A stretch of 64,000 bases of DNA. It comes from Icerya purchasi (lineage: Eukaryota; Arthropoda; Insecta; Hemiptera; Monophlebidae). The stretch covers positions 7,798,501 through 7,862,500 of the forward strand of contig CM077116.1 in the NCBI GenBank assembly GCA_039619475.1, given 5' to 3'. Position numbers and translations under genes: made by a program. The notes under the pieces are model-generated. The model searched no databases and was not told the DNA's origin. It saw nothing but the letters and a program-made list of their open reading frames with translations. Position 1 is the first letter of the stretch. Every line of letters begins with the position of its first letter. This document shows, one piece after another, positions 11,431-22,879 of this stretch.

Positions 11431-12099
11431 AAGCAAATGTAGTCTTTCATGATAGCGTAGGATGCGGATATCGTAATACTATTTATTTCGCAAAATCGCG
11501 CGATTTTATTTTCTATTTTTCCGAAATTTTTCATTACAAACATTATAAAAAAAATACTGTGATTGCAGAATAACAGCAAGAAAAAACCGGAATACGTGAT
11601 GCCTATCAAAATATTATATGAAAATAACTTTATTTAATCGAATAAAACTAATCTATGCACAGTGAAAATCTAGTTACAACGAAGATCTGGTCGTTATTAT
11701 AAAGTATAATTTTTTTGATGTACAAAATTGTAACAGTTACCGAACAGTCACTCCGCTACAAAATTCCTATAATGCACCTTTCGAAACCTATAAAATGTAT
11801 CATCTGAAACGTAAAATCGGACCGGTAACTCATCAAAGTTGAGAACGGAAGTGTTTTGAACAAGAAAGAAGAGTTCGAAATTTTTACGATTTTGTTTTTT
11901 TGCTTTCACAAAAAATATTACAGATATTTCAAAAATTACATAAAAACAAAAGTAATACTCATCGTTTTTGAGCTGCTTAAAGACTACTGTTTAAAGCGAT
12001 GTTCAGGGTCACTGTGCGAAAAGACTTCAAATTATAAACTTTAATTTTGAAAAAACTGATTCTATTTCACTTGGTAAAATCACAGATATAAATAAACGT

Positions 12100-12722
12100 T
12101 TTCAGTTTGAAGTGACATATTTCGAACTTGAACAAATTATACAAAATCCTAATCATAAAAAAACACCGTCGTCGGCTGGTATAACTGACAAGGTTGTTAA
12201 AATTATATATTTTTATTTTCCAAATTTATTATTAACAGTTTACAATAAACTATCACAACTTAATGTTTCCGCGCATTTGGAAATGTGCTAGTATAATTAT
12301 TTTAAACAAACCAAACAAGGATTTGAGCAAGGTATACTTATTAAATTCCTTAAGTAAAATTTATGAAAAAATTATCTTTAAATTTTTAAACCTAGCAACA
12401 CATCCATGATTCATTTACACCAATTCAGTTTTAGAAAATACTTTTCTGCAGAACCTGCTATTGCAGATGTAACTGATAATTTATTACAAAACAAACAACG
12501 TAATAATCTGCCCATTGTTACCTCGTTTGATATAGAAGAAGCATTTAATAATTGTGATCGTCAAGTGATAATTGATACCATTAATTGCCAATGGTTTTAA
12601 TTTTAACGTAATAAGCCTAATACACGATTATTTAACTAACTGGAGAGTAAAGTGGGCATATCAAAAGAGCATTGTAGATATTAAAAATAATTTTGACGTC
12701 TTACAAGGTTCAGTACTACCCG
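12100..12722 (+). pseudogene. R1-type LINE RT fragment
   Basis: In frame order the translation gives SSAGITDKVVKII (fingers), HLHQFSFRKYFSAEPAIADV (the QFGFRxxxSxExA block), VTSFDIEEAFNNCDRQVI (palm aspartate block of R1-type elements), VISLIHDYLTNWRV, and DVLQGSVLP where R1-type RTs have PQGSVLGP. The RT breaks off right after this block at about 12720, before the FADD motif. Several frame changes and stops. A matching C-terminal piece is found at 13735-14046, so this is probably one LINE copy whose middle was lost or replaced. Confidence 0.75.
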
Positions 12723-13690
12723 AATTAAATGACGCCGACAGTGAAGCTCAGTTAGATTGCGTCGAAAGAACAACAAGGTCTGAGAGACCGGTAAAATTAC
12801 CTAACCATACCTAAACGATTAACGTAGGCTAACAAAACAGCGAGTGCATGTTCGATCTGTTGCATTTTATTTTAGTCCTTACATTATATGAATCAGTTTA
12901 CCTTATAGAGAACAAAAATATTTTTCGTCTGCACCTCTCTTCCTTAATAGTTTAGGTCTGGCCTATAATTCGCGCCTTTATATATTTACTCCGCCTAGTT
13001 TTTAATGTTTCGAACATTCGTCCTATTCTACGTTTTTTTTTTCCTGTTTTATATATTTTTGTAATTCCTCGATTCCGCCGATGATTTTATGCTATCGCAC
13101 TCGCGTGGAATGTACCAAATACAGTCTCACGCAATAGCGTTTATTTTGCGATCCCCCATAGTGTCAACTGTAATATCAATTGTAGCCCATCTGACCGTGA
13201 GAGGGAGATGTCCTTGAACCCATTTAAAAAAATAATTTTTAATTACATTAAATTCTATTATTCATAGTCTAAGGTATTATTCTTCGTTCATTACTTTCGG
13301 CATGATTTTATCAAAGTATTTTTGTTATCATCATTCGCTTTATTCGCTTCATCCGACATTTTTTTCGTTATAATTCACCAATTTTTATACGTTTTCTATT
13401 CAATACTATGCACTGCTATGTGATTTGCGTGACATTGCTATTTTGGTTCTATTGTATCAATGTCAAATATACAATAATGACAAATTTATTTTGTTGAATA
13501 GTGTTAAAAAACTCAACAATACGCAACTGATCCAAATATTGCGATCCAAACCATAGCATGGGTCTTACCTATCGATCTTTACATAAAAAAAAGATCTCTA
13601 ATTCTTAATGTTAAAAAATAAAATAACGGTATTATAAGTAAAGAACTTCTTAAACAAATTGATTCACAAATTTTTAATGAATTTCTCTAA
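12723..13690. other. Foreign segment within the R1-type LINE; possible LTR-element relic
   Basis: The segment begins where the RT breaks. It opens with a short Arg/Pro-containing tail (TTRSERPVKLPNHT, stop). Near 13197 a purine-rich run GAGAGGGAGA is followed by TGTCCTTGAACCC, which resembles a polypurine tract next to an LTR start. No protease, RT or integrase is seen. The LTR-element reading is inference only. Confidence 0.25.
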
Positions 13691-13734
13691 CAAATAGTAA
13701 ATTAATAAATAAGTTCTTTCCTAACGCAATAGAA

Positions 13735-14046
13735 CGCTTTAAAAACAAAAACAGAGAAGTGAACTATTACATGACTCAAATACTCACTAGTCATGGTTCT
13801 ATTGAATGTTACTTAAATAAATTAAACATTATTAGTGATAGTAAATGTTGTAATTATGAAAGTAATGAAGTAGAAAATGTTCAACATACAATATACACGT
13901 GTAGCAAGTATAACCACTCGAGACAATTGTATAAGATTGACTGTGAATTTCAACTTAATGAAATTATTTTATTAGAGCAATTTTCTCTGTTCATTTCTGA
14001 ATTATTTAAAATTAAACATACACATTTAAATAATCACTACTCGTAG
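13735..14046 (+). pseudogene. R1-type LINE C-terminal fragment
   Basis: Reads NYYMTQILTSHGSIECYL, then KCCNYESNEVENVQHTIYTC. This is the characteristic C-terminus of R1-clade ORF2 (YxLTQxLTGHGxFxxYL ... CxxC...HTxFxC) with the CCHC cysteine/histidine pattern. It ends with a natural-looking stop at about 14046, probably the original ORF2 end. Orientation matches the RT fragment at 12100-12722. Confidence 0.8.
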
Positions 14047-14185
14047 CCATAAGCTAATTCGCAGGCTACTCTAGTTTATTATATTTCATTATTAGAGTAA
14101 CTAATTGTTGTATTATCTCATGCCGCAATTTATGTATATAGTTTGCATTTGTTTATTTGTATTTTAAATTCATATATGTTTTTAT

Positions 14186-14225
<40 letters not shown>

Positions 14226-15163
14226 GGTGTATATGCATATTCATTAATCCATATTAATGTAATAAAGCAGTAATGTTTTTTTGGACGAATGTTTGAAATA
14301 ACCACTATAAAAAATACACACATATATATATTATATATATATATAATATGCAATAAGTTGAACTATATAATGTCTTGTACAAAGCTCAATGGTTTACGAG
14401 ATGCCAAACTTTTTAATTTTTTTTTTGTTGAAAAATGTGATAGTTGTCTTTTTAACAACAGAAAAAATTGAAAACTATCGGCAATGTTATTAAAGAACAT
14501 TTATGATGCGCCAGGGGTTTACTACAGAGCATCGCCAATCAAGGAAAAATGTATATCCTTTAGTGTAAGCCACTTAATAAATTCAGGTACACATGTTGTC
14601 ACTGGATCACTATTTACACCGGTTTGTTGAGTTCCAGTTATACATCATAAAACAGATTTTCAGAAAATACAAACTCTAAAAAGGACTCTAGTGACTGTGA
14701 ACATTTTTTTTATTTGAGTGCACATTTACTACGAGCGCAAACCGATACGTGCTAGTATTATTTTTATGTTTACGTTTAGGCATTCAACTAACCAAGGATT
14801 TAATTGCTTCAAGGTCTACCTCAAACACCAAATACTAAAGAAACGATCTGGAAAAGCATAGGCGGATTCAATGGAAAGAAAAAAGCCAGGTCCATTATTC
14901 TTTTCAGATCTATTACACTTAGTACAGAATGAAAAGCTAATTCTGCCATTTCCGATGCGCCCCCTTAAAAAATTTACATAGTCTGAATAAGGTTGAGTTC
15001 AAAACCCTCTTATTCAATTATATTAGTCAGCAAATTGAATAGAATTTTATTTATTTCTGAATTTTTTTTTTTAATTTTCGAAGTTTTTTTTTTTTTTATC
15101 AAAAGAATTTCAATACTATTTATAGTTACCAAGAAAAGACATACTGCTGACCAGTTTTTCACC
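14047..15163. other. AT-rich region upstream of the Gr gene; (TA)n
   Basis: No gene recognised. Contains a (TA)n microsatellite at about 14190-14220 and an imperfect one at 14325-14345. It would hold the 5' UTR and promoter of the Gr gene that starts at 15164, but I see no convincing TATA or initiator signal to point to. Confidence 0.4.
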
Positions 15164-15365
15164 ATGTATACAGTTTATAAACCTAGAGAAACGGAACAAC
15201 ACACGGAAATCAAAGGAAAGCCATTCTCCTACCACGAAGCCTTAAGCTGGCAAAATATTCTGAATTCTTCAAGTTCGACTCTTCCATTTTACGAAACAAT
15301 AATATTACCGCTTTACAGCATGCTGCGGCTGTCAGGATCAGCTCCATTTTATGTAACTAATGAAG
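15164..15365 (+). CDS. Gr-like gene, exon 1 (start exon)
   Basis: Opens with MYTVYKPRETEQHTEIKG (cytosolic, hydrophilic, about residues 1-35) and leads into FYETIILPLYSMLRLSGSAP, matching the Gr pattern in which the N-terminus ends in PLYxxLRxxGxxPF before helix 1. The start ATG at 15164 has ACC before it (a favourable Kozak context). An in-frame ATG further upstream is preceded by T-rich low-complexity sequence, so I prefer 15164. Donor GAAG^GTATGT at 15365/15366 leaves one base (phase 1). Joined to exon 2, the split codon gives Gly. Confidence 0.75.
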
Positions 15366-15867
15366 GTATGTGCATAAATATTTTCAATAATAACCTTTAA
15401 TTATGCTAAATATTATACAATAAACGAATATATACGTACATATATCGCCATGCTTCAAACCTTCTTATTTCGTAATAATTGTATATATTTTTTTTTTTTT
15501 TTTTTGCCTGAACAAATACAATTTATTTGGCCAGCAATTGTAGTCATTAGCACTATGTTTACGAAATAAGTAAGCTCGAAATATGACGGTTTCTTAGTTT
15601 AATTTCGTGAATTTCTATATTTCAGATTTTTAAGTTTATATCACTTACATTTATTGATCTTATTATTAATTACAATCTGAAAATTTCGATTATTAATTCA
15701 ACTGAACTTTAACATCAATATGATAAAAAATAGAATACAAAATAACCTTAACATAACAAAAGTGACACACCGACTACATATCCTGGAATATGTGTCTATG
15801 AGCGTGTGCATATCTCTGCATATGCATACATGGTCTTGTGTATATCTCATAAGTAAGTATTAGTATA
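15366..15867. other. Gr intron 1, proximal part
   Basis: AT-rich, with a poly(T) run at about 15488-15506. No gene recognised. Confidence 0.4.
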
Positions 15868-15875
15868 TTTGTATA

Positions 15876-16054
15876 CAGGCCCGTGCCCAGAATTTTGAAA
15901 AAAAAAGGGGGGGTGAACATTTTATTTACATATTTATTTTATAAATAATAATACATTTTTTACTAATATTCATACTATTAATAATGTCCATAATTTTGAT
16001 TTATGTATTAATAATTTACATAAATGAATTACCATATAAACGGGCACGGCCTTG
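15876..16054. mobile_element. hAT-type MITE (179 bp) with 8-bp TSD
   Basis: Terminal inverted repeats CAGGCCCGTGCCC at the left and GGGCACGGCCTTG at the right (11 of 13 pair) enclose 179 bp of non-coding AT-rich DNA. The flanks are an exact 8-bp direct repeat TTTGTATA (15868-15875 and 16055-16062). CA(G/A)-starting ends and an 8-bp duplication are hAT superfamily hallmarks. It sits in intron 1 of the Gr gene. Confidence 0.88.
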
Positions 16055-16079
16055 TTTGTATACATCTATGTGTACGTAA

Positions 16080-16430
16080 GTAAATATATGTATTTAGATA
16101 TGTGTCAGTGTAGCTATATTTAGGCTATGCACACGGTTTTGTATGTATAGTCCGGGTGAGTGTTGTGTGTGAGTGTGAGTGTTGTGTGTGAGTATGAGCG
16201 TTGGGTGTACATACATGTCCATGGATACCATGTGTATGTATATATGTATAAATGTGTATATAATGTGATACATATATTGACGTTTTGTACTGTTAATATG
16301 TTACTCTTAATTCGATGTATTTTTATAGTCAAGCCAATATGTACTGGTTTATGTGCGGTGTATGTATATGCATGTATAATCTATGTATGAATGTGTATAT
16401 ATAGATACATATATACATATATATATCGCC
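16080..16430. repeat. GT/TA-rich low-complexity tract
   Basis: Alternating TG, TA and GTGTGAG-type runs dominate. Open frames seen here are compositional artefacts. Intron 1 of the Gr gene. Confidence 0.7.
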
Positions 16431-16862
16431 TCATTTTTATTAATACTATTTTCTTTTGCTTATTTATAATTGTGGATCATTAATTTTCTATTTTGTCTTT
16501 TATTTACTCCTATTTATTTATTCATTTATTTTATTTTTTTTTCTCCCCTTTTCTTTTTTTCTTTCTTTTAAAATCACAGGTTGCGTTTCACTTTTTTCGC
16601 TCATTTCTTTTGTTAATTAATCCTCTTTTTTTTTCAGTACGTACCTGTTCATGTTTATATACCTTTAAAATTGCAGGCTACGTTTTACTTTCCGCTCATT
16701 TATTTTGTTAATTAATTTTAATTATTTCATTACGTACCTATTCATGTTTATTTATATATTTCTTTAATTGTACTACTTTTTACTACTCGCGCTCTATAGC
16801 TCATCTGTGGACCTTATGTAACAACAATGATAATAAACATTGATTGATTGATTGATTGAGTA
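16431..16862. other. T-rich stretch ending in (ATTG)n, possible retroposon 3' tail
   Basis: T-rich, no coding signal. It ends ATAATAAACATTG followed by about five ATTG units (16838-16859), the kind of short-repeat tail found at 3' ends of some LINEs and SINEs. The body upstream (roughly 16690-16838) was not identified. Confidence 0.35.
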
Positions 16863-16869
16863 TTAATGC

Positions 16870-16990
16870 GATACCTTCAAACAATTTTCTGAAGCAGAAT
16901 GCTAAAGATCATAATAAATGGTTTCTTTCAGGAATAAGTACAATAATTAAAGGATTCTAAGAGGGAGAAATAACTCATCAGAAAGGAAAA
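16870..16990 (-). pseudogene. Short LINE RT fragment (family of 55693-62522)
   Basis: The + strand from 16878 matches the antisense of ORF2 around 57985-58080 of the full-length LINE in order: AACAATTTTCTGA, GATGCTAAAGATC-like text, GGAATA...ATAATAAAGG-like text. Only about 100 bp; it corresponds to an RT finger segment. Frameshifted. Confidence 0.55.
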
Positions 16991-17065
16991 AGATTGAAAA
17001 TAGTAAGAAGAAGAGTTATAAGGGAAATATTCGGATTCAGTATTTCTAAAAATTTCATTAATCTA

Positions 17066-17102
<37 letters not shown>

Positions 17103-17105
<3 letters not shown>

Positions 17106-17763
17106 TCATCCTCGCTTTACGGCCTAAATAGGTTCCGGGAAAATTGGCCGTAAAGCGAAAAGCCTTATATCGAATCAAATGTTTTAATACAAATTCATAC
17201 AAACTGAATAGGATCCGTTCCAATCTCTTATAAAATGATACAATTTTTTATTTAAAAGGCTTTTATGTTTTACATAACAATCATAGGTGTATAATGTAAA
17301 ACAGCAGAACTTCGAAACAATTAAAAATTAAATCAAATTTATTATCTAAAATAAATTCGTATCATATAAAATTATTAAAATTGAAAATTAAAGATATATG
17401 TAAACTTATAATCTGACGTTAGAGATATACGTGAAGAATCGGTAAGCTGCAATATGCTGTCATTATCACTTTCCGCTCTTCTAGAATGATGTAGTTTAAA
17501 GAATTAGTGTCCAACATTGTCTGCCTTGCCTTATTTTTGGTTTCTTTTTTCAGCTCATTATAACAAGGAATGACTGAGTTAATTTCTCGAGACATATTAT
17601 CGCTGCGCTCTGTGTCAGGATCATTTTGAAGTTGGATGTTTATTCCTTGTTGGAAAAAAGAAAGTGCCTTCGTCAAATGCTTAAATTCCAGTCTTGACAT
17701 ACACAAAAAGGCCGTTAAAGCGAAAAGCCGTAAAAAGAGCGGCCGTAAAGCGAGGTATGAGTG
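17103..17763 (-). mobile_element. pogo/Tigger-like deletion derivative
   Basis: Inverted ends GACTCATCCTCGCTTTACGG (left) and CCGTAAAGCGAGGTATGAGTG (right, nearly complementary), each next to TA. Such ends (CATACCTCG...) are known from Tigger/pogo elements, which duplicate TA. On the minus strand, 17700 to about 17500 encodes MSRLEFKHLTKALSFFQQGI, then NDPDTERSDN and ELKKETKNKARQTMLDT, resembling the extreme C-terminus of Tigger/jerky-type transposases (…DPxxERS…KxxKQTTLDxFF). The helix-turn-helix and DDE domains are absent. It is therefore an internally deleted 661-bp copy inside Gr intron 1. Confidence 0.75.
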
Positions 17764-17765
17764 TA

Positions 17766-18376
17766 TATATATACATATATATGTATAGAGAGAGAGAGAG
17801 AGAGAAAGAGAGACACACACACAAATATTCATTATATATTTCACAGTATTTCATTTTACAAATAAAGTGACCGAGTTATCGATACACTGATCAGTAAGCA
17901 TATTGCTAACTATTAAATAATACAATTTTAGCTTTTTTATTTCGACAGTCACTACATTTTGTTTTCCATCATGCTATTAGCATAGTTTTACTAATAATAA
18001 TAATCGACCAGATATTATTTTAGAGTAAAATTATACCTAAACTATGAAAAATTAGTAGCCGATATCCGAAAGTAGTCGTCATCGATAACACTCGCAAGTG
18101 TAAATTATTTAAAAGGAACAGACTGTATTTTTCCGTGCCCGAGAAGTTGCCTCCTCAACCCGCAGAAAGCAAAGAAAAGAGAATTACAAAAAAAATTTAA
18201 TTTTCACGTTTACGCCAATATTTTAAAGTACAATTTATTTTTTCCGAATAATTTCTTCTTATAACCAATTAATTGAACGGTTCATCAACAGTTCAAATTA
18301 TCAAATTTATTATTTATTAACATATTGAATTATTGTATCAGAATACTTAACTACGTAAAATAATTTTCTTACACAG
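17766..18376. other. End of Gr intron 1
   Basis: Begins with (TA)n/(GA)n microsatellite (17764-17822). The remainder is AT-rich with no gene seen, up to the exon 2 acceptor. Confidence 0.4.
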
Positions 18377-18621
18377 GTCACTTAAAATACAAGAAATGTT
18401 CATTAATCATGGCTTATTCGATAATTATATACGTTGTAATCGGGATGTCAGCGATGCTTTCTGTGTACGACATAGCGGGTATTCCAAAAAGCTCGTTTAA
18501 TGGACTAATCGATAAAGTTATAGTTTGCGCCATGATAATTCCGCAGCTAATTTTGCCGGTTATATCTTGGCTGGAGATGAGTAAACATCAGAAATACCTT
18601 GAAAAATGGATAAAATTTGAG
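18377..18621 (+). CDS. Gr-like gene, exon 2
   Basis: Acceptor TTTTCTTACACAG precedes 18377; donor GAG^GTGAGT at 18621/18622 is strong. In the phase set by exon 1 it reads HLKYKKCSLIMAYSIIIYVV and onward with two hydrophobic helices (about residues 76-98 and 115-135 of the assembled protein), and ends EKWIKFE in phase 0. No stop. This is the usual Gr layout of helix 1, a short loop, then helix 2. No similarity to neighbouring transposons. Confidence 0.8.
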
Positions 18622-18755
18622 GTGAGTTTTTTCTAATTTATTTAAGTTTGCTACCCGGAACTGGTAATAACAAATTCATATCCATAAGTCAATAATGATA
18701 ATAATAAGACTAACTAAAATGAAAAACGAAGTATTTCTTCATCAAGTAACATTTA

Positions 18756-20126
18756 GTTTTTTTTTTTTGGGCTCGTCAACCAAGGACCTTTACCCAGAAA
18801 CAAAAGGTACGGAAAGAAGTCGGTTATATTTTGATTCGATCAGAAATTTTAACTAAAAAGGAACAAATAGCAGGAATAATTAGTGGGGAAGGAAAGGATA
18901 TAAAGGATGCACAATAAGGGGTAGGAAGTCCAAGCTTAAGCAAATAAGAATATAAGGCAGAACGCTCCACGGAGAGGGATCAACACTGGAAGAACACATG
19001 ATCGGCGTCGCAGATAATTGCGTCATCTCCGGATGAAGAGGACAGTGTGGAGAAGAAATCAAGGAGAAACGAAATCTGGAGGAAGGCAGCAAAGAATGGC
19101 CAAAGCGCATACGAACAATGGAAACAACATCAGAACGACGAAGGGAGGGATGCAAAAGAAACCATGACTATGAAGGAAGAGTAGGCTGGACTGACAGGTA
19201 AAAGGAACAACTGTTGGAAAAAGAAGAAACATAGGTATCCGACCAAAATCGGATATGAAAGCTTTTACAAACTGATAGCAGGTTAACGGATGGAATTTTT
19301 TTAAAAAAAAGACGAGAGGAAGCAGCAGCAGCAGCCCGAGTACCAAAGAATATCAGCCGCTTCATTGCCAAATATGCCCGAGTGGCCAGGTACCCACAGC
19401 AGATCAATATTGACTGAATGGAGATAGGAAAGATTGTGAATGAGTGAACGTATACGGAGGATAACAAAGTCACACGAATGATCAGGAAGGGGAGAGGATA
19501 TGGCCTGAAGGGAGCTCAAAGAGTCAGAGATAATTAAAAATTTAGAGGAAAATTGATTCGAGGAAATGAAAATAATAGAGCGAAGGATAGTGAATAATTC
19601 GTTTATGAATATGGAACAGAAATAAGGAAGGCGAAAAGATTCTGAGAGGTTAAGATCAGGAAGGATGAAGGAAGCACCAACACCACCAGGCCCCCTCGAA
19701 CCATCCGTGTAAATGGTAACATAAGAGGGAAATAAGGAATTGATAGTGCTGTGAAATACCTGTTTAATTACGGCTTGGGGGAGATTTTTTGCAAATGAGG
19801 GGAGGATAAATACCTTAGGAGGATGACAGATGTCAGCGAAGTCGAAGGAAAAATAAGGGAGATTATTGAACGAGATAATATACGGCCAAAATGAACCGAG
19901 ACGATGTGAAATAAAAGCCAGAATAGGGGTTTTGCTGGGAGTGAAGCGCCAGCTATTATAAATCGAAAGATAAGACTGAACAAGGGTAGAGGATGCGAGA
20001 GGAAGACGTTTAACAAGGAAACGATAGCCTAAATAAGATCTACGAATGGATAGGGGTGACGAATTGGATTCAGCAAGAATAGCAGGGGTTGGAGAGGATT
20101 TAAGAGCGCCAAGACAGAGACGAAGG
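18756..20126 (-). mobile_element. 5'-truncated LINE copy with 12-bp TSD
   Basis: Starts with a poly(T) run (the antisense poly(A) tail) followed by TTGGGCTCGTCAACCAAGGA, nearly the same as the 3' end of the full-length LINE (GGGCATATCAACAAAGGATC near 55736). It runs through antisense RNase H (LLWVPGHSGIFGNEAADIL) and TDG-containing sequence into the RT thumb, where it stops. Flanked by AAGTAACATTTA at 18744-18755 and 20127-20138, an exact 12-bp duplication, so 5'-truncated target-primed insertion is clear. Frameshifts and stops break the ORF. Intron 2 of the Gr gene. Confidence 0.92.
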
Positions 20127-20138
20127 AAGTAACATTTA

Positions 20139-20415
20139 AAACCTTCATTCTTTTATTTAGGATGTATAATATTTATAGTTACAAATTTTCACTCCTATTG
20201 AACGTAAAAGTTATTGTATTCATTCCAAAAATCGAATCTGAAAATTTTATTTATCTATTTTCAAATTCGACAAATTAGAAGAAAAGAAAAAAAGGGATTT
20301 AAACATTGGCTGCCTATGGGAGGGAGGCTAATACGCTTATCAGTTTTATGTCGTTTAATGCGTGTCGATGCCGTGTATATAAAAATTCTGAGCAAATTTA
20401 GCACGAAAGATTTTT
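20139..20415. other. Short intron spacer between LINE and mariner
   Basis: AT-rich Gr intron 2 sequence. A small open frame reading KGFKHWLPMGGRLIRL was not recognised. Confidence 0.3.
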
Positions 20416-20417
20416 TA

Positions 20418-21595
20418 CGAGATGTGACTACAAAGTAACGAGATTGATGCTTCTACAAAAGAACTATCATGCGCCAAATTCACACGACCGACAGTTTTGT
20501 AGCATGGAGCTTTCTCTTTTGATTGGCGCCATTGTCGTGTCTATAGAATGTTGATCTGGAGGCGGTCTTCGTTTGATGCTTTTTTTTTTGTATTACCGAA
20601 AAAATTATAAGTGTTTTAATAGAGCAACGAACTATCGTGAAATTTCATATGAAACTTGGAAAAGCCGTTACTAAAACTTACATTTTATTAAAAAAGTATA
20701 TGGAAATAAATGTTTATCATGTAGTTTTTGAGCAGTTTAGACGTTTCCAAGATGGTCGTTAAGAGATGGAAAATGGTGCACCCCCGGATCGCCCTTCCAT
20801 GTTAAAAACCGATAAAAATATTGAAAAAATCGATAATCTGATCCGATCTGACCGTCCGTTATCTATTCAGGTAGTTGATAAAATTATAGGTACTGATGAA
20901 AAATACGTAAGACAAATTTTACATAACAACAAACGCAAGAAAAAAGTATGCGTGAAAATGGTGCCTAAAATTCTCACAACGAAAAGAAGCTCGTGAAAAT
21001 GTTTGTACTGATACTTTGAACGCCATTATAAATGACTCAAATTTCTTGGAAAGAGTGATACACGTGATGAATGCTGGTTTCCTACTTGTGATTTAGAAAC
21101 TAAGCGTCTATTTACACATTGGAAGGACATTTTTTTTTTTACTTTTTTTTTTACTTTTTTATAAATCAAAATTCAAAGCAACGATAATTGTTTTTTTCTA
21201 TATTCATGAGATTATATACCTTTTCTGTAGGTCAAACTATTAATCGACATTTGCATGAAAAAATAAGAAATAAAGCGGCCCAAATTGTTGGAAGAACAAG
21301 TCGTGGGTTCTTCATTATGACAACGTACCGACTCATGTTTACATTATTTGCCAAGACGTTTCTAACCGGTGTTAGACCATCCGCCTTATTCGCCTGACCT
21401 GACATCATGTGACTTTTATCTGTTCCCCAAGGTCACATGAAAGAGATCACAGAAGAACTGTTTCGGATCATAGAAAATTCGTACAAAGAGGCATAAAAGA
21501 GCGATGTATATTGACAAGGATAATAACTAAATATGTATGAATTTAAAATACAATATATTAAAGCATTGATCTCGTTATTTAATCGTCTCACCTCG
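20418..21595 (+). mobile_element. mariner element, inactive
   Basis: TA precedes CGAGATGTGACTACAAAGTA at the left, and GTCTCACCTCG precedes TA at the right; the inner parts AACGAGATTGATGCTT and AAGCATTGATCTCGTT are inverted repeats. These are mariner-type ends with TA duplication. Between them lie transposase pieces: FHMKLGKAVTKTYILLKKY and FEQFRRFQDGR (N-terminal), GAPPDRPSMLKTDKNIEKI, DRPLSIQVVDKIIG, KMVPKILTT, a relic of the first catalytic block DECWFPTCDLETKRLF, GQTINRHLH, and near the end CDFYLFPK. Multiple frameshifts, a T-rich insertion near 21130-21200 and a corrupted second catalytic block mean it is dead. Usual size ~1.3 kb; here 1178 bp. Gr intron 2. Confidence 0.88.
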
Positions 21596-21597
21596 TA

Positions 21598-22879
21598 CAA
21601 TCTGAAAAAAAGTAATTAAATTATTCTATAAAAACTAATCATGAAATGGAGCTTAATATATGAGGTCTTATAATACTTAATTAACATCACATTAGGAATA
21701 GATTCATTGAAAGTATGTACAAAATGGATTTTTTAAGACGCTGTAATTTCGGTCCTAATGTAAATGAAGATACAATTTTCGAAATTTATCGTAAAATTCC
21801 AAATATCTACAGATTATTAAAATTTCCGTTTTCTAATCCATACTTTATTACCCAATTATAACTTAGCGATGTTAGTTTTTTATTATTACATTACTTAATG
21901 TTTACGAAATTTTTACAATACATAAAAAAACTTAAATCAACATCACCAATATATAATTAAGTAATAAAAATATTAATTGTCTATGCTATTACCTTGTACT
22001 TTAGATTTATTATTAATTGAGAAAGTAAAGAAATAAAAATGAAAAATATGGTTAAAAAACTAAATTAAAAAAAACGGGGAAATTAATATGAACGTGTTGT
22101 TAGGATAAATAACCCACGTCCTACTTAAATTATGAATCAAAATTTTCCTCATCTTCATTTCTCTGTGATTCCTATGATTTCGTCATTTTTCACGCTCACT
22201 CAATTATTTCTACACTCGCCAATTCAGACAGATTTCTTTTGGATTCCAAGTTAAGCTCGTATAGAAAGCAATAAAAAGGTTGACCTTATGGTAAGTAACT
22301 GTTAATGGACTCCCCACTGATGAACACATTGCCAATAACAATTCTATTATTACACTTAAAGTTACAGCTAAACTCATCTATTTTGTCCTTTCCTAATCGG
22401 CATTCTTTTTATCTTTTCATTCAATCAGTTCTTTCACTTTATTTTGAAAGCATGATTTGTTTGTTTATCTCTTTATATGTACTACTCTGTTTTTAGTTTT
22501 TCTTCTTTTATCGATCGGTAACAATGTTTCATTTGTCAGCCAGCTCTTGTTTTCTTCTTAATTACGGCGGTTCCTTTATATTTACTAAATGTTTCTTCTG
22601 CTGCGATTACCATCGCGTTTTTTTAATTCGTTCCACATCGGAGGGAGGTACACTTGCCAAAAGTACTCCTACCAGTAAATACCGTTAAGCGTTTTACTGC
22701 ATTTTAAAACTAGCAGACTATCAACAACTCGCTTGTAACATGTGCCCCAGTCGGACTGATGCATATCAGTCTAAAGCGAATAGGCGAGTGTCCGGCGCCT
22801 TGAAACCGGGTACTTTCGGCTAAGAGAGTAAACCGTAACAGAAAATCCTGTAAAAGGCAAGGGGAAACCACCACTGTAC
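21598..22879. other. Gr intron 2 sequence, nothing recognised
   Basis: AT-rich to 22300, T-rich to 22700, then a GC-richer block 22700-22880 that continues into the LINE 3' fragment at 22880 and may belong to it. Confidence 0.4.

Larger units (their letters stand above)
8868..12099. other. AT-rich intergenic stretch without recognised genes
   Basis: More than 3 kb of AT-rich sequence with only small open frames that resemble nothing I know. Exceptions listed separately are a short PLE terminal remnant at 9001-9055 and a pair of diverged direct repeats at 11099-11165 and 11352-11430. Confidence 0.5.

Noticed and set aside
16160..16390. 76-codon frame rich in Val/Tyr/Cys
   Set aside because: Product of a GT/TA-rich low-complexity tract.
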